Positions 54,001-61,389 of a DNA stretch of 64,000 nt are shown here, in pieces. The translations under genes were made by a program, and so were the position numbers. The notes under the pieces are model-generated. The model was not told the DNA's origin. It searched no databases and saw only the letters and a list, made by a program, of their open reading frames with translations. How positions within the stretch are numbered: position 1 is the first letter of the stretch; the number at the start of each line of letters is the position of its first letter. This DNA is from Caenibius tardaugens NBRC 16725 (GTDB lineage Bacteria; Pseudomonadota; Alphaproteobacteria; Sphingomonadales; Sphingomonadaceae). Location: the NCBI RefSeq assembly GCF_003860345.1, contig NZ_CP034179.1, positions 930,001 through 994,000 on the forward strand, in the 5' to 3' direction.

Positions 54001-54559
54001 AACCACCCACAGAACTCTGGGCTACGAATTGAATCTTGGTGTGGGCGCTTATGGCGTCCTCAGCCAGGACATTCAGCACAGATTGACGCGTAAGTTGAAT
54101 GTCTTGGCCACTGCCAGCGCGCGTTGCCCGAAAATTGCCCACGGCATCGCCGCGCAAGGCCAATTGCCCGCCACTGATTCCATCGGTGACATTTACGTTC
54201 AGAGTTGGGGTTCCGCCGAAAAGCTGAATGCCGCCGGATATACCGTTCGCTGCCGTGACGTTAACAACAGCATTGTCGCTCACGCTCAAATAGCTGTCGC
54301 CGGTGATGGCGTCCGCAGATGTGACATTGAGTGTGGAATTTTCTTTCATCCACCAGTTGCCGGTGCTGATTGTGTTCGCCTGGTTTGCCTCAAACACTTC
54401 GTCATATCGGCAAACCTGTCCCATGCAGCTCTCAGCATGGGCCGACTGCGGAAAACCGATAGCCGCGACGATTGCGAGCGAGGCCGTTGAGAACATCAGC
54501 GACTTGCAGTGATGAAGCCCGTGAACGACGCCCGTGGTCGCCGTCGTGATAAATACCAT
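48059..54559 (-). CDS. Giant autotransporter (type Va) with beta-strand passenger repeats
   Basis: A 2166-residue surface protein. An extended signal peptide precedes SAHA at about residue 42. The passenger is a predicted right-handed beta-helix made of many PATR-type repeats (LTLTGANTYTGGTTVDSGTL and variants). The C-terminal 280 residues are an autotransporter barrel (DRFAVWGQAFGSWGHIDGDG, ending SIRVNLNVTF with terminal Phe). Plus-strand 50034-50839 and 52332-53137 are near-identical direct repeats, adding about 269 residues twice. The reading frame is intact. IS6 copy B sits right after the stop. Likely adhesion or biofilm function; no protease motif was recognised. Confidence 0.9.
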   Translation of the reverse strand: MVFITTATTGVVHGLHHCKSLMFSTASLAIVAAIGFPQSAHAESCMGQVCRYDEVFEANQANTISTGNWWMKENSTLNVTSADAITGDSYLSVSDNAVVNVTAANGISGGIQLFGGTPTLNVNVTDGISGGQLALRGDAVGNFRATRAGSGQDIQLTRQSVLNVLAEDAISAHTKIQFVAQSSVGGYLRLNGYSTVVGGIASYDGGAGVIENTGATTSMLSVDNSALTSVFSGIIRDGGPGALGLTLLNGQLRLSGANSYTGGTVINAGTLSISSDANLGAAAGGLTFNGGRLATNASFSSSRVVLLNANGTFDVAAGTTLGLTGAISGTGGLVKTGTGTLTLSGVNSYTGGTTINDGTLTAGASGAFVNNTAYTINGGTLAFNNFNLTMSSLSGTGGMVAMGLASLNLNQATDTTYAGSLTGTGLIIKTGAGALTLAGDSSNFAGTTVVAGGTVRVDGTLGHNLAARSGGALTGSGTITGNADLTNGGVFNGISGQTLHVGGSLLMDSSSVINASLGSPSSTALMSVDGNLTLNGTLNVADVGGFGVGVYRLIDYSGSLTGSGLTIGTTPGGVAASNLAVQTSVAHEVNLVSAVPTALSFWDGGNAALYGNGAVDGGAGTWRADGSSWTTVDGDINGAFSPNPTFAIFQANSGIVTVDASAGAIGVTGMQFAADGYRIEGGSIALQGAGGTTTIRVGDGSAAGADMTATVASALTGASALVKNDLGTLILTGANTYTGGTTVDSGTLRTGASGAFVANTAYAVNGGTLDLGGFALTMSSLSGAGGTVALGSADLTVDQASDTRFAGTLTGAGRFIKSGTGTLTLTGASTLGTSAPSITGGGLILDGGSLNLSSGDIPILTVSAASGTADLTLLNGGTVVVNGVNGVKVGTSGGSGNLNITGSGSHLYANTTWIGTAGTGTMNITDRGAVSSQIVAIGAINGNATAILSGTGSTLTAASGADHGGSFGLAVGVSGATGRLTIADGAVATAGNTYLAIQGGTATLNLNGTNGSRGVLLTDTIEAGYNGTFTPGSTATIAFDGGILRANANTVGTTAGDFLKSFTSGKGTIVINSGGAFLDSNGYAVFTAAIFGGTGGFFKEGAGALTLSGASTYTGGTTISAGTLALGGAGSIAASSGLSMAAGSFFDISGVTSGATILGLSGNGTVSLGTKALSVNQATDTTYAGVLTGAGAFTKSGTGALTLTGDSSAFAGTSTVSAGRLAVNGTLGGDVLARSGGIVTGSGTITGNADLTNGGVFNGISGQTLHVGGSLLMDSSSVVNASLGSPSSTALMSVDGNLTLNGTLNVADVGGFGVGVYRLIDYSGSLTGSGLTIGTTPGGVAASNLAVQTSVAHEVNLVSAVPTALSFWDGGNAALYGNGAVDGGAGTWRADGSSWTTVDGDINGAFSPNPTFAIFQANSGIVTVDASAGAIGVTGMQFAADGYRIEGGSIALQGAGGTTTIRVGDGSAAGADMTATVASALTGASALVKNDLGTLILTGANTYTGGTTVDSGTLIGNAASIQGDIANAGTVEFDQASDARFAGSITGLRGTNGALVKSGAGNLALTGSSTLDWTLKAGGLTADAGLFTGNAAIGGGANLTFNQSANASYAGVLTGTGEFTKSGAGSLVLTGDSSAFAGETTVAGGRLAVNGALGGAVTVLDGGLLGGSGIISNLSVIGTVAPGNSIGTLHVGNITFASGSSYEVEINAAGQSDKIVASGKVTINGGTVKVLAGTGNYAPATTYNILTANPAAGGVDGTFSGVTSNLAFLDPSLSYDAGNVYLTMTRNDVSFRDIGVTPNQKAMGSGIEALAHGNPIWDAVVQYDADTARNAFNQLSGEIHPSARTALIEDSRFVRNAIGDRIRAAVDSVAATDGMVTTYDDHGPLASAASTDRFAVWGQAFGSWGHIDGDGNAARLNRSTGGFFLGADAPAFDTWRFGAVVGYSSTGFKARARYSSGSSDNYHVGVYGGTTWGGLAFRTGATYTWHDITTSRTVAIPGVTDSPRSDYNAGTAQVFGELGYRMQARNVAFEPFGNLAYVNIHTDSFAEKGSVATLSTASGSTNTAFTALGLRAATTFDLGASKIRAKGMLGWRHAFGDISPQSAMRFVSGGDAFSIGSVPIARDAGLVEAGLEYAFTPNATLDVVYQGQSGHGLADQSIRVNLNVTF
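50034..50839. repeat. 0.8-kb internal direct repeat of the autotransporter gene, unit 1
   Basis: Matches 52332-53137 at a constant offset of 2298 bases (766 codons), with one difference seen (C at 50725, T at 53023). Each unit encodes a PATR repeat followed by a linker with ALSFWDGGNAALYGNGAVDG. Confidence 0.9.
52332..53137. repeat. 0.8-kb internal direct repeat of the autotransporter gene, unit 2
   Basis: Second unit of the pair described for 50034-50839. The two diverge sharply just beyond position 53137 and before 52332. The near-identity implies recent duplication or gene conversion. Confidence 0.9.
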
Positions 54560-54698
54560 GAATACTCTGCCCCTCGGCCGCCAGAGAAGCAGGCAGCGTT
54601 AACCACCCACGCCGGAGAGACCGACGGGGCGTGAGGCCCCAACCAACCACATCGATCATGGATTCATGAATGGCCTAGCTGAAGCGCCTCTGGATGGT

Positions 54699-54722
54699 CA
54701 CCCCGTCTAAATAGACGGGGTG
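54699..54722. terminator. Perfect 11-bp hairpin after the LuxR-type gene
   Basis: CACCCCGTCTA, two bases, TAGACGGGGTG. It lies 14 bases beyond the stop of the minus-strand regulator and between it and the autotransporter start. There is no T-run after it on the minus strand, so it could be a terminator of weak type or an operator. Confidence 0.5.
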
Positions 54723-54735
54723 TGAGCAATACTTT

Positions 54736-55521
54736 TCATTTGTACTTTTGACCATTGACCCAGAGGCTCACGAGAGCGGCCCGGCTGCGAACGCCGAACT
54801 TGCGGTAGATCGCAACGACATGGTGATGGGTGGTCGAAGTAGCGAGGCCCATCTGGCACGCGATTACCTTCTCAGGCGCCCCGGTGAGTAGCAACTGCAT
54901 GACCTTGTGCTCGGTCGGTGTCAGCGGAGTCTTGGCAAGAAGCAGTCCGTGGCCGAGCATCAAATGTCGATGGAACCATTTGATGCCACGGAGCGCATAG
55001 GAGATTACAGCGATCATTTCGTCTGAAATCGGCTCCCGCATATAAAAACCGATGTGGGATTCACAGTCCTCATTCAAAGGGAAGCCGACCAGCACCACAT
55101 CATAGATGCCACAAAAGCCATAGTGGCGCTGATAAAAGGGTGTCTCGAACCACTCTGCCGGCAGATCGCGGCGCAGAGAATAGGTTCGGAAATGACCCAC
55201 TGCTTTCAAGGGCAGCAGGAAGGAAGGATCGATTTCGCGTCGATCCCAAACCTCCATAACACCAGCCAGATGTTTGCCGTCATCGGATTGCAATGAGATC
55301 GGGTGCAAAGCCGCGCCAGCAACAACGCGCCAGCCTTGCAAGGGATCATCAGCCTGCCTGCCGTGCATCCGCAGAGCTCCTGCCCATGTCGCATTACAGG
55401 CGCCTACCCATTCAGTCAGCCGCGCCAGAAGATGCATGACCGAGGAATCTGACCCGCTTAATTCGAAATCCGACAACTCATCCCATAGCGCATGTATTTT
55501 TTCAATCGTTACACTATTCAT
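54736..55521 (-). CDS. LuxR-family transcriptional regulator
   Basis: A 261-residue regulator. The C-terminal helix-turn-helix is clear: LTPTEHKVMQLLLTGAPEKV, then ACQMGLATSTTHHHVVAIYR and KFGVRSRAALVSLW. The N-terminal 180 residues are an unrecognised sensor part, with several Trp and no obvious AHL-binding motif. The start chosen is the ATG at 55521; the frame is open to 55671. It reads towards the autotransporter gene and could control it. IS6 copy C begins about 60 bases upstream of the start and may have changed its promoter. Confidence 0.85.
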   Translation of the reverse strand: MNSVTIEKIHALWDELSDFELSGSDSSVMHLLARLTEWVGACNATWAGALRMHGRQADDPLQGWRVVAGAALHPISLQSDDGKHLAGVMEVWDRREIDPSFLLPLKAVGHFRTYSLRRDLPAEWFETPFYQRHYGFCGIYDVVLVGFPLNEDCESHIGFYMREPISDEMIAVISYALRGIKWFHRHLMLGHGLLLAKTPLTPTEHKVMQLLLTGAPEKVIACQMGLATSTTHHHVVAIYRKFGVRSRAALVSLWVNGQKYK

Positions 55522-55580
55522 AAGAACACTCTCAATCGATCGTGCGCGATGTCCGAATATTGGAAAAGTATCAAGCACTG

Positions 55581-56244
55581 GGTAGAGTGATCTCAAAAAT
55601 ATGGCCCACCCTCCCCGCGCGGTTAACCTCAACGGATGAGCAAGATACCAAATCCGTTCAGATATTTTCACTCATCGCCTGAAGTGATCCATCTCGCGGT
55701 GATGATGTACGTCCGGTTTCCCCTCTCGCTGCGGAATGTCGAAGACCTTCTTTGCGAGCGCGATATCGATATTTGTTTTGAGACCGCGCGGCTGTGGTGG
55801 AACAGATTTGGGCGATTGTTCACAGCCGACATGCCAACCAATGCGTGGATTTCGGCATCGCGCTGGCACCTTGACGAGATGCATGTCCGGCTGAACGGCG
55901 AGATGGCTCATTTAGTGGTGCGCCGTGGATCACGAAGGCGAAGTGATCAAAAGCCACACGAAGAAGCGGGACAAATCCGCCGCTTTACGCTTCATGAAGA
56001 AGGCGCTGAAGCGTCATGGGCAAGCCGACAAGATCATCACTGACGGGCTGCATTCCTAATCCCGCTGCGCTGAAGGATCGGGATAATCTCGAGCGCCGCA
56101 AGATGGGCCGCCACCTTTTCGACAGACAGACATTCCAACTTCGCCGCTCAACCGCAATGGCAGAGTGGCAAAATCTCATGGCATGATCCTTACCTCGACT
56201 TTGGACGCACTTTGCCAAACGGAGAGCAGTTCGCAACGGACTGC
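55581..56244 (+). mobile_element. IS6-family element, copy C (decayed)
   Basis: Related at both flanks to copy B (GGTAGAGTGATCTCAAAAAT on the left, GCAGTTCGCAACGGACTG on the right). About 0.15 kb of the transposase gene is deleted. Confidence 0.65.
55636..56187 (+). pseudogene. IS6-family transposase, copy C, frameshifted and deleted
   Basis: The first 90 codons match copies A and B (EVIHLAVMMYVRFPLSLRNV, RWHLDEMHVRLNGEM). A frameshift after MAHL, a nonsense codon and a deletion across the third catalytic residue follow. The original C terminus reappears as LRRSTAMAEWQNLMA just before the TGA at 56185-56187. It cannot be active. Confidence 0.88.
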
Positions 56245-56281
56245 CCCCTTGGGGCCGATGCTTCCGGTAGATGCGCCCTGG

Positions 56282-56686
56282 TTACATCGGGCCAAGGCCG
56301 AAGGCTGCACGTTCCTTGTTAATGTGGCTGCGGCAGATTTCGCCCATTTTGATAATATAGATCGCCGTAGGCGCGTAATCTGCAAGGCGATTATCGCTGT
56401 AGGCCTGCGTAATTCTGTCAGCCAGCAGGGACGAATTGGTCTGCATCGCCACCAGGCATTCCGTCCGCCCCTTCTTCGCCAGGGCATCGGTCAGGGAATC
56501 GTCGATAAAAACGTAGTTCAGACTATCGTTGAGCCCCTGCGCATAGGCAGCTTTGGCTTCGGGCGAGAGCGCCATCCAGCCAGTCTTGTTGTTGATATAG
56601 CCCGCAGCGCTCGCCGAAGCGGCCATAGCAAGGGCAAGGCTGACGGCTGCAACGCACTTGATCAAGGGGAGTCTGTTCATCGTCAT
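56282..56686 (-). CDS. Small secreted protein of unknown function
   Basis: A 134-residue protein. The N terminus is a clear signal peptide (LIKCVAAVSLALAMAASASA, cleavage before AGY). The mature part is about 105 residues with two cysteines (GRTECLVAM and GEICRSHIN) that could form a disulfide. The layout slightly recalls small periplasmic immunity proteins of the Rap1a/Tai type, but that is weak. The start may be the ATG two codons later. The gene is isolated between IS6 copy C and the adhesin gene. Confidence 0.7.
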   Translation of the reverse strand: MTMNRLPLIKCVAAVSLALAMAASASAAGYINNKTGWMALSPEAKAAYAQGLNDSLNYVFIDDSLTDALAKKGRTECLVAMQTNSSLLADRITQAYSDNRLADYAPTAIYIIKMGEICRSHINKERAAFGLGPM

Positions 56687-57115
56687 GCTCGTGAAACGGT
56701 GTGGAATTACGGCGCAGGAGAACGCCTATCAACAGTGGAAGGACGACGCGAGTAAAATTGCTCAGGCCAGTGTAGCCACCAGGGAAGGCCTCAACGGAGG
56801 CCCGCACAAAGCGCTTATCACCCCCTGATGAATTTCTGAACTTCCCTGAAGCAGAGCAAATGGAAGACGGAGCCTCTTGGTAAAGGTCTTCTTAACCACA
56901 TCCATCCCCAACTTTAGCGAGGCCCGCAATTGACTCTGGCAACACCCCAAACATAAAAGGACGGTATTTAATTATAAAATTTTATCGGATAATTTTATCT
57001 TATCCAGATAAATATTGGGCATTTTTACAAAAAATTACAATAAGTCGCACTTAAATTAGCTTAGTTGACGATGTTATATTTTTTCGTGAAACCCAATCAA
57101 CAGGGACCTTGTATT
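56687..57115 (+). promoter_or_regulatory. AT-rich promoter region of the adhesin gene
   Basis: 429 gene-free bases. From about 56955 to 57060 the sequence is strikingly AT-rich. It contains two short inverted repeats: TTATCGGATAA (56982-56992) and TTATCT, five bases, AGATAA (56995-57011). These are candidate operators for the adhesin gene. Confidence 0.5.
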
Positions 57116-58969
57116 ATGAAAATTACTAAAAAAGTCTTGCTGGCGAGTTCGGCAATTTCAATGCTTGCATTGACGACTCCCGCTTTCGCGCAAGTCACCA
57201 TCGGTGGGGATCCGGTCACTACGACTGGCGGAACCGGCAACGTGGCTGGCGCTCCTCTGGATACCGCCGGCGGCGCGATCCGCACTGGTGGCGGCAATGT
57301 CAATCTGCAGGGCGGCAACCTCAACAATGTCAGCAACGCAAACATCAGCACTGCTAACATCAGCACCGCGAATATTAACGACGCCAATATCAGCGGCACA
57401 GCAACGATCAGCACCGCCACCATCAGCAGCCTGACAACCACCGACGTACTCAACGCGGACGGTGGCATCGAAACCAATGGGGCGGATATTTCCACCAGCG
57501 GCGGCGCGATCCGCACTGGCGGCGGCAATGTCAATCTGCAGGGCGGCAACCTCAACAATGTCAGCAACGCAACCATCAGCACCGCAAACATCAGCACCGC
57601 GAATATTAACGACGCCAATATCAGCGGCACAGCAACAATCAGCACCGCGACCATCAGCAGCCTGACAACCACCGACGTACTCAACGCGGACGGTGGCATC
57701 GACACCAATGGGGCCGATATTTCCACCAGCGGCGGCGCGATCCGCACTGGCGGCGGCAATGTTAATACACAAGGCGGCACGATCCGCACCGGCGGCGGCA
57801 ATGTCAATCTGCAGGGCGGCAACCTCAACAGTGTCAGCACCGCAAACATCAGCACCGCGAATATCAACGACGCCAATATCAGCGGTACTGCAACGATCAG
57901 CACCGCAAACATCAGCACTGCTTCAATCAGCACGGCTTCGATCCAGCAGGCCTATGTCGAGAATGCCTCGGTCAGCACAGCTACGATCAATCAGGCTTAT
58001 GTCGAGAATGCCTCGATCAGCACGGCTTCGATCCAGCAGGCCTATGTCCAGAATGCCTCGATCAGCACAGCTACGATCAATCAAGCCTATGTCGAGAATG
58101 CCTCGATCAGCACGGCTTCGATCCAGCAGGCCTATGTCCAGAATGCATCGATCAGCACGGCTACGATCAATCAGGCCTATGTCCAGAATGCCTCGATCAG
58201 CACGGCTACGATCAATCAGGCCTATGTCGAGAATGCCTCGATCAGCACGGCTACGATCCAGCAGGCCTATGTCCAGAACGCATCAATCAGCACGGCTACG
58301 ATCCAGCAGGCCTATGTCCAGAACGCATCAATCAGCACGGCTACGATCCAGCAGGCCTATGTCCAGAACGCATCAATCAGCACGGCTACGATCCAGCAGG
58401 CCTATGTCCAGAACGCATCGATCAGCACGGCTACGATCAGCAATCTGACTGTCAGCGGCACGGCAGATTTGAACGTTGCCAACATCAGCACCGCAACGGT
58501 TGCCAATACGTTGACTGTCGGCGGCCTGCTCAGCGCCAATGGTGGTATCACCACTAACGGTGCAAACGTTGATGTCGGTACCGGCAATGTGAATGTTGGC
58601 ACCGTGCAGATCAACGGCACCACCAACCGCATCACCGGTCTGGCCGCGGGCATCAACCCAACGGATGCCGTGAACAAGCTGCAGCTCGACACCGTTTACA
58701 ACGAACTGGATGGCCGTCTCGATGTTCTCGAGAAGAAGAAGGACAAAGCCTTCCAGGGTGTTGCCATGGGCTTCGCGATGAACGCGGCGCCGCTGAACCT
58801 TCAGAATGGCGAATCCGGACTGTCGGGCGGCGTGGGTACATTCGAAGGTGAATGGGCCGGTGCCGTCAAGCTCCAGGCTGTTACCCAAGGTGGTATCGGT
58901 GTTGGCGCGAATGTCGGTTTCTCGAAGGATTCCTTCGGCGCCGGTGTTGGTGCCAGCGTGAAGTTCTGA
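57116..58969 (+). CDS. Trimeric-autotransporter-like adhesin with pentapeptide-type repeats and YadA-like anchor
   Basis: A 617-residue protein. Signal peptide to about residue 26 (ISMLALTTPAFA). Residues about 50-270 hold 2.5 copies of a 77-residue unit with GGAIRTGGGNVNLQGGNLNN and runs of ANISTANISTANINDANISG, a clear five-residue period A-N-I-x-x. Residues 271-435 hold eleven 15-residue units of the type ISTATIQQAYVQNAS (57926-58420), again readable as three pentapeptides. After a linker, NRITGLAAGINPTDAVNKLQ and a 75-residue four-strand barrel (AFQGVAMGFAMNAAPL... GAGVGASVKF) match a YadA-type membrane anchor. Almost every unit has an N-x-S or N-x-T site. The start at 57116 gives the signal peptide directly. 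Confidence 0.85.
   Translation: MKITKKVLLASSAISMLALTTPAFAQVTIGGDPVTTTGGTGNVAGAPLDTAGGAIRTGGGNVNLQGGNLNNVSNANISTANISTANINDANISGTATISTATISSLTTTDVLNADGGIETNGADISTSGGAIRTGGGNVNLQGGNLNNVSNATISTANISTANINDANISGTATISTATISSLTTTDVLNADGGIDTNGADISTSGGAIRTGGGNVNTQGGTIRTGGGNVNLQGGNLNSVSTANISTANINDANISGTATISTANISTASISTASIQQAYVENASVSTATINQAYVENASISTASIQQAYVQNASISTATINQAYVENASISTASIQQAYVQNASISTATINQAYVQNASISTATINQAYVENASISTATIQQAYVQNASISTATIQQAYVQNASISTATIQQAYVQNASISTATIQQAYVQNASISTATISNLTVSGTADLNVANISTATVANTLTVGGLLSANGGITTNGANVDVGTGNVNVGTVQINGTTNRITGLAAGINPTDAVNKLQLDTVYNELDGRLDVLEKKKDKAFQGVAMGFAMNAAPLNLQNGESGLSGGVGTFEGEWAGAVKLQAVTQGGIGVGANVGFSKDSFGAGVGASVKF
57926..58420 (+). repeat. Eleven tandem 45-bp repeats in the adhesin gene
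   Basis: Eleven units of 45 bases coding ISTA(T/S)I(Q/N)QAYV(Q/E)NAS. The last four are nearly identical and the earlier ones alternate between IQQ and INQ types. Expect length variation by slippage. Upstream, a longer 231-bp unit repeats from about 57273, 57504 and 57735. Confidence 0.92.
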
Positions 58970-58985
58970 TCTTTGTAATGCAAGC

Positions 58986-59017
58986 GAGGGCCGAGACATT
59001 GTCTCGGCCCTCATTTT
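58986..59017 (+). terminator. Rho-independent terminator after the adhesin gene
   Basis: GAGGGCCGAGAC, three-base loop, GTCTCGGCCCTC, then ATTTTGTG. The 12-bp GC-rich stem 16 bases after the stop separates the adhesin from the DUF2827 genes, at least partly. Confidence 0.85.
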
Positions 59018-59078
59018 GTGTGAACGACACATCGGCACGATCACTCGGCTTCCCACATGAACCAGTTGGAATGACTCT

Positions 59079-60191
59079 TTGAAAGCCCGAACCGGACTGA
59101 AAATTGGCATTACTATTGCCGCTTGCCAGGACACCCAGTCCCTCCTGGGGGCAAACGGATTGAGCCAGAATGTGCTCTATCTGGCGTTCCTGTTCCAGCG
59201 CATGCCGATCGCGGCGCAGGTGGGGCTCATCTGCAATACCCGCCCGCATGCCGTCGCGGATGCGTATGGATTGCCCGTATGGACGGTGGAAGAAGCCATC
59301 GGGCACTGTGATCTTGTCATCGAAATGGGTTCCCGCTCCTTCGACGTTTCGCACGTCGAACGCTTGCGAAAGCGCAGGGGCAAGATCGTCAGCTTCGTTG
59401 CGGGCAACGTCATGGCGTTTAACCTCGAAAGCCTGGCGCATGGTGGACCTGCCGGTGAACAACTGGCAAAGCATAAATTTGACGCGGTGTGGATCCTGCC
59501 ACATCACTGGCACATGTGCCGTTCGTACTGCGCAATAACGGCAACACCCAATGTCCACATGGCGGGTATGCTGTGGGACCCGGTGTTTCTCAAGCAAACC
59601 ATGGCTTCGATGCACAAGAATGCGTTCTGGCGGGAACCAGAAAACGGGCAGTATACTCTTGGCTGCTTCGACCCCAATCTCAATGTCCTGAAGACGTTCC
59701 ATTGGCCCTTGCTCGTGGCCGAGGAAGCCTATCGGCAGGATAAGAGCCGAATTTCCAAGATGCTGCTGTTCTCGACACTACGCCTGAAGGAAAGCCGGCA
59801 TGTGACCGAGATGATCCTCGCAACGGACCTCGGCAGGGATGGCAAGATCTCGATGGAAGATCGGCATCCGCTGGTTCACGTGATGGGTAACAATGTCCAT
59901 GCGGTGGTAACCCATCAATGGGAAAACAGGCTCAACTATCTCTACTACGAATTGCTCTATCTGGGCTGGCCACTGATTCACAACACACCGGATCTCGAAG
60001 GCGCCGGATACTATTACCAACAGTTCGATCCGCAAGATGGCGGGCGCATGCTCAACGAAGCCTTGCAGGGTCATCCGGTTCACCGGATCACCCAACGCGC
60101 CGCAATCCGCGACGTTTTGTGGGCCGTCAGCGTAGACAATCCCGCCAATCAGGACAGCTATACCGCGCTTGTCCAGCAAGTCATGGGCTAA
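59079..60191 (+). CDS. DUF2827 family protein, glycosyltransferase-like (first)
   Basis: A 370-residue protein of the DUF2827 type, whose two-domain Rossmann layout resembles GT-B glycosyltransferases. Conserved blocks: NGLSQNVLYLAFLFQRMP, CDLVIEMGSRSFDVSHVERL, FDAVWILPHHWH and, towards the end, VVTHQWENRLNYLYYELLYL, PLIHNTP. The block after YYY..FDPQDGG is shared with the next gene. TTG at 59079 is the only reasonable start. Located between a repeat-rich adhesin and its paralogue, it may add sugar to that adhesin. No biochemical role is known to me. Confidence 0.75.
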   Translation: MKARTGLKIGITIAACQDTQSLLGANGLSQNVLYLAFLFQRMPIAAQVGLICNTRPHAVADAYGLPVWTVEEAIGHCDLVIEMGSRSFDVSHVERLRKRRGKIVSFVAGNVMAFNLESLAHGGPAGEQLAKHKFDAVWILPHHWHMCRSYCAITATPNVHMAGMLWDPVFLKQTMASMHKNAFWREPENGQYTLGCFDPNLNVLKTFHWPLLVAEEAYRQDKSRISKMLLFSTLRLKESRHVTEMILATDLGRDGKISMEDRHPLVHVMGNNVHAVVTHQWENRLNYLYYELLYLGWPLIHNTPDLEGAGYYYQQFDPQDGGRMLNEALQGHPVHRITQRAAIRDVLWAVSVDNPANQDSYTALVQQVMG

Positions 60192-60211
60192 GAGCCGTGG
60201 GGAATAACGTG

Positions 60212-61333
60212 GTGAAACGCTATAATGTCGCCATTTCGATGGATTTCAACGAGGGCGATTATGGGGGCGTGTTCACCAATGGCTTACGCCAGAACAATAT
60301 TTTCCTTTATCGCATGTTCCGCGCTTCCAAGAATTGTGCCAATGTCTGGCTGTTGAATGTCGGTTCGCGCGAATACCGTTTCCCTAGCGGCGTGCTGGGT
60401 CTGGCTGATGATGCGATTGTCCGGTTCGACCAGATCAAGGACCACCTGGATTATCTGGTGGTCGTGGGCACGCGTCCGGGCGAAGACCAGATCAGGCACC
60501 TGCGCGACAGAGGCTGCAAGATCATCTTCTACAAAGGCGGAAACAGCGCCATTCTTTCCATGGAAGGGATGGCTGACCCCGATCCTGATAAATACGGCGA
60601 ATTCTATTTCGACGCTTCGTATTACGACGCGATCTGGATGACCCCGCAGCATATCCGCAGCTATGCGAAATGGGCCAAAACGATGTATCGCCAGGAGGTG
60701 CATGAAGTGCCGCAAGTCTGGGATGCGAGCTTTCTCGAATTGCAGGACAGTACGACGCGGGGCGCTTTCGGGTACAAGAAGAAAAAGCGCGGCGAAAAAT
60801 GGAAAGTTGGCGTTACCGATCCCAATATCACGGTGATGAAAACCGCGCATATGCCCGCGCTGGTATGCGAGGCGGCCTTCCGCAAGCGCCCAGCCCTATT
60901 TGAAAAAATCTACATCACGAACGCACTGCAGTACATGCAGAATGCCCATTTCGTAAGCTTTATGGATGCCCTGTCAGCCATCCGCGCAGGCGTGATGAGT
61001 GTGGAACAGCGCTTCATGCTTTACGATCTTCTCGCAAGGCATGTGCATGCGATCGTTACCCACCATTGGGAGAATGGGCTGAACTATCTGTACTACGAAG
61101 TGCTCTACGGGAATTATCCCTTGATCCACAATTCGCAGTTCCTGTCCGATTATGGATATTATTACGAGGACTTCGACGCAGAGGATGGGGCCAGGGCGTT
61201 GCTCCGGGCCATCAAGGAGCATGACCGTTCACTCGATCAATACGCAGCACGCAACGCCCCGTTGTTCGCCCAACTCGATCCTCGCTCCCCCGACATCATC
61301 CGCTTGCACGAGACACTGATGTTCGCATCGTAA
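60212..61333 (+). CDS. DUF2827 family protein, glycosyltransferase-like (second)
   Basis: A 373-residue paralogue of 59079-60191. The same C-terminal pattern is present: IVTHHWENGLNYLYYEVLYG, PLIHNSQ, YYYEDFDAEDGARALL. The N-terminal domain begins KRYNVAISMDFNEGDYGGVF. The start chosen is the GTG at 60212, eight bases after GGGGA; a GTG at 60209 is adjacent. It follows the first gene by 20 bases and is surely co-transcribed. Two divergent paralogues suggest sequential or partner activities. Confidence 0.78.
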   Translation: MKRYNVAISMDFNEGDYGGVFTNGLRQNNIFLYRMFRASKNCANVWLLNVGSREYRFPSGVLGLADDAIVRFDQIKDHLDYLVVVGTRPGEDQIRHLRDRGCKIIFYKGGNSAILSMEGMADPDPDKYGEFYFDASYYDAIWMTPQHIRSYAKWAKTMYRQEVHEVPQVWDASFLELQDSTTRGAFGYKKKKRGEKWKVGVTDPNITVMKTAHMPALVCEAAFRKRPALFEKIYITNALQYMQNAHFVSFMDALSAIRAGVMSVEQRFMLYDLLARHVHAIVTHHWENGLNYLYYEVLYGNYPLIHNSQFLSDYGYYYEDFDAEDGARALLRAIKEHDRSLDQYAARNAPLFAQLDPRSPDIIRLHETLMFAS

Positions 61334-61389
61334 GCCCGATGGACAAATGGATCCTGCGGGCGCGGTGATCCAGTTCTGGTTGAACAACC

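Noticed and set aside
57097-57933. 278-codon minus-strand frame of repetitive hydrophobic sequence opposite the adhesin
   Set aside because: It is the antisense reading of the adhesin repeats; the plus strand has a signal peptide, a barrel anchor and a terminator.
57926-58420. Regular 45-bp direct repeats that could suggest a CRISPR array
   Set aside because: There are no unique spacers; the repeats are contiguous, in frame, and code for the adhesin stalk.
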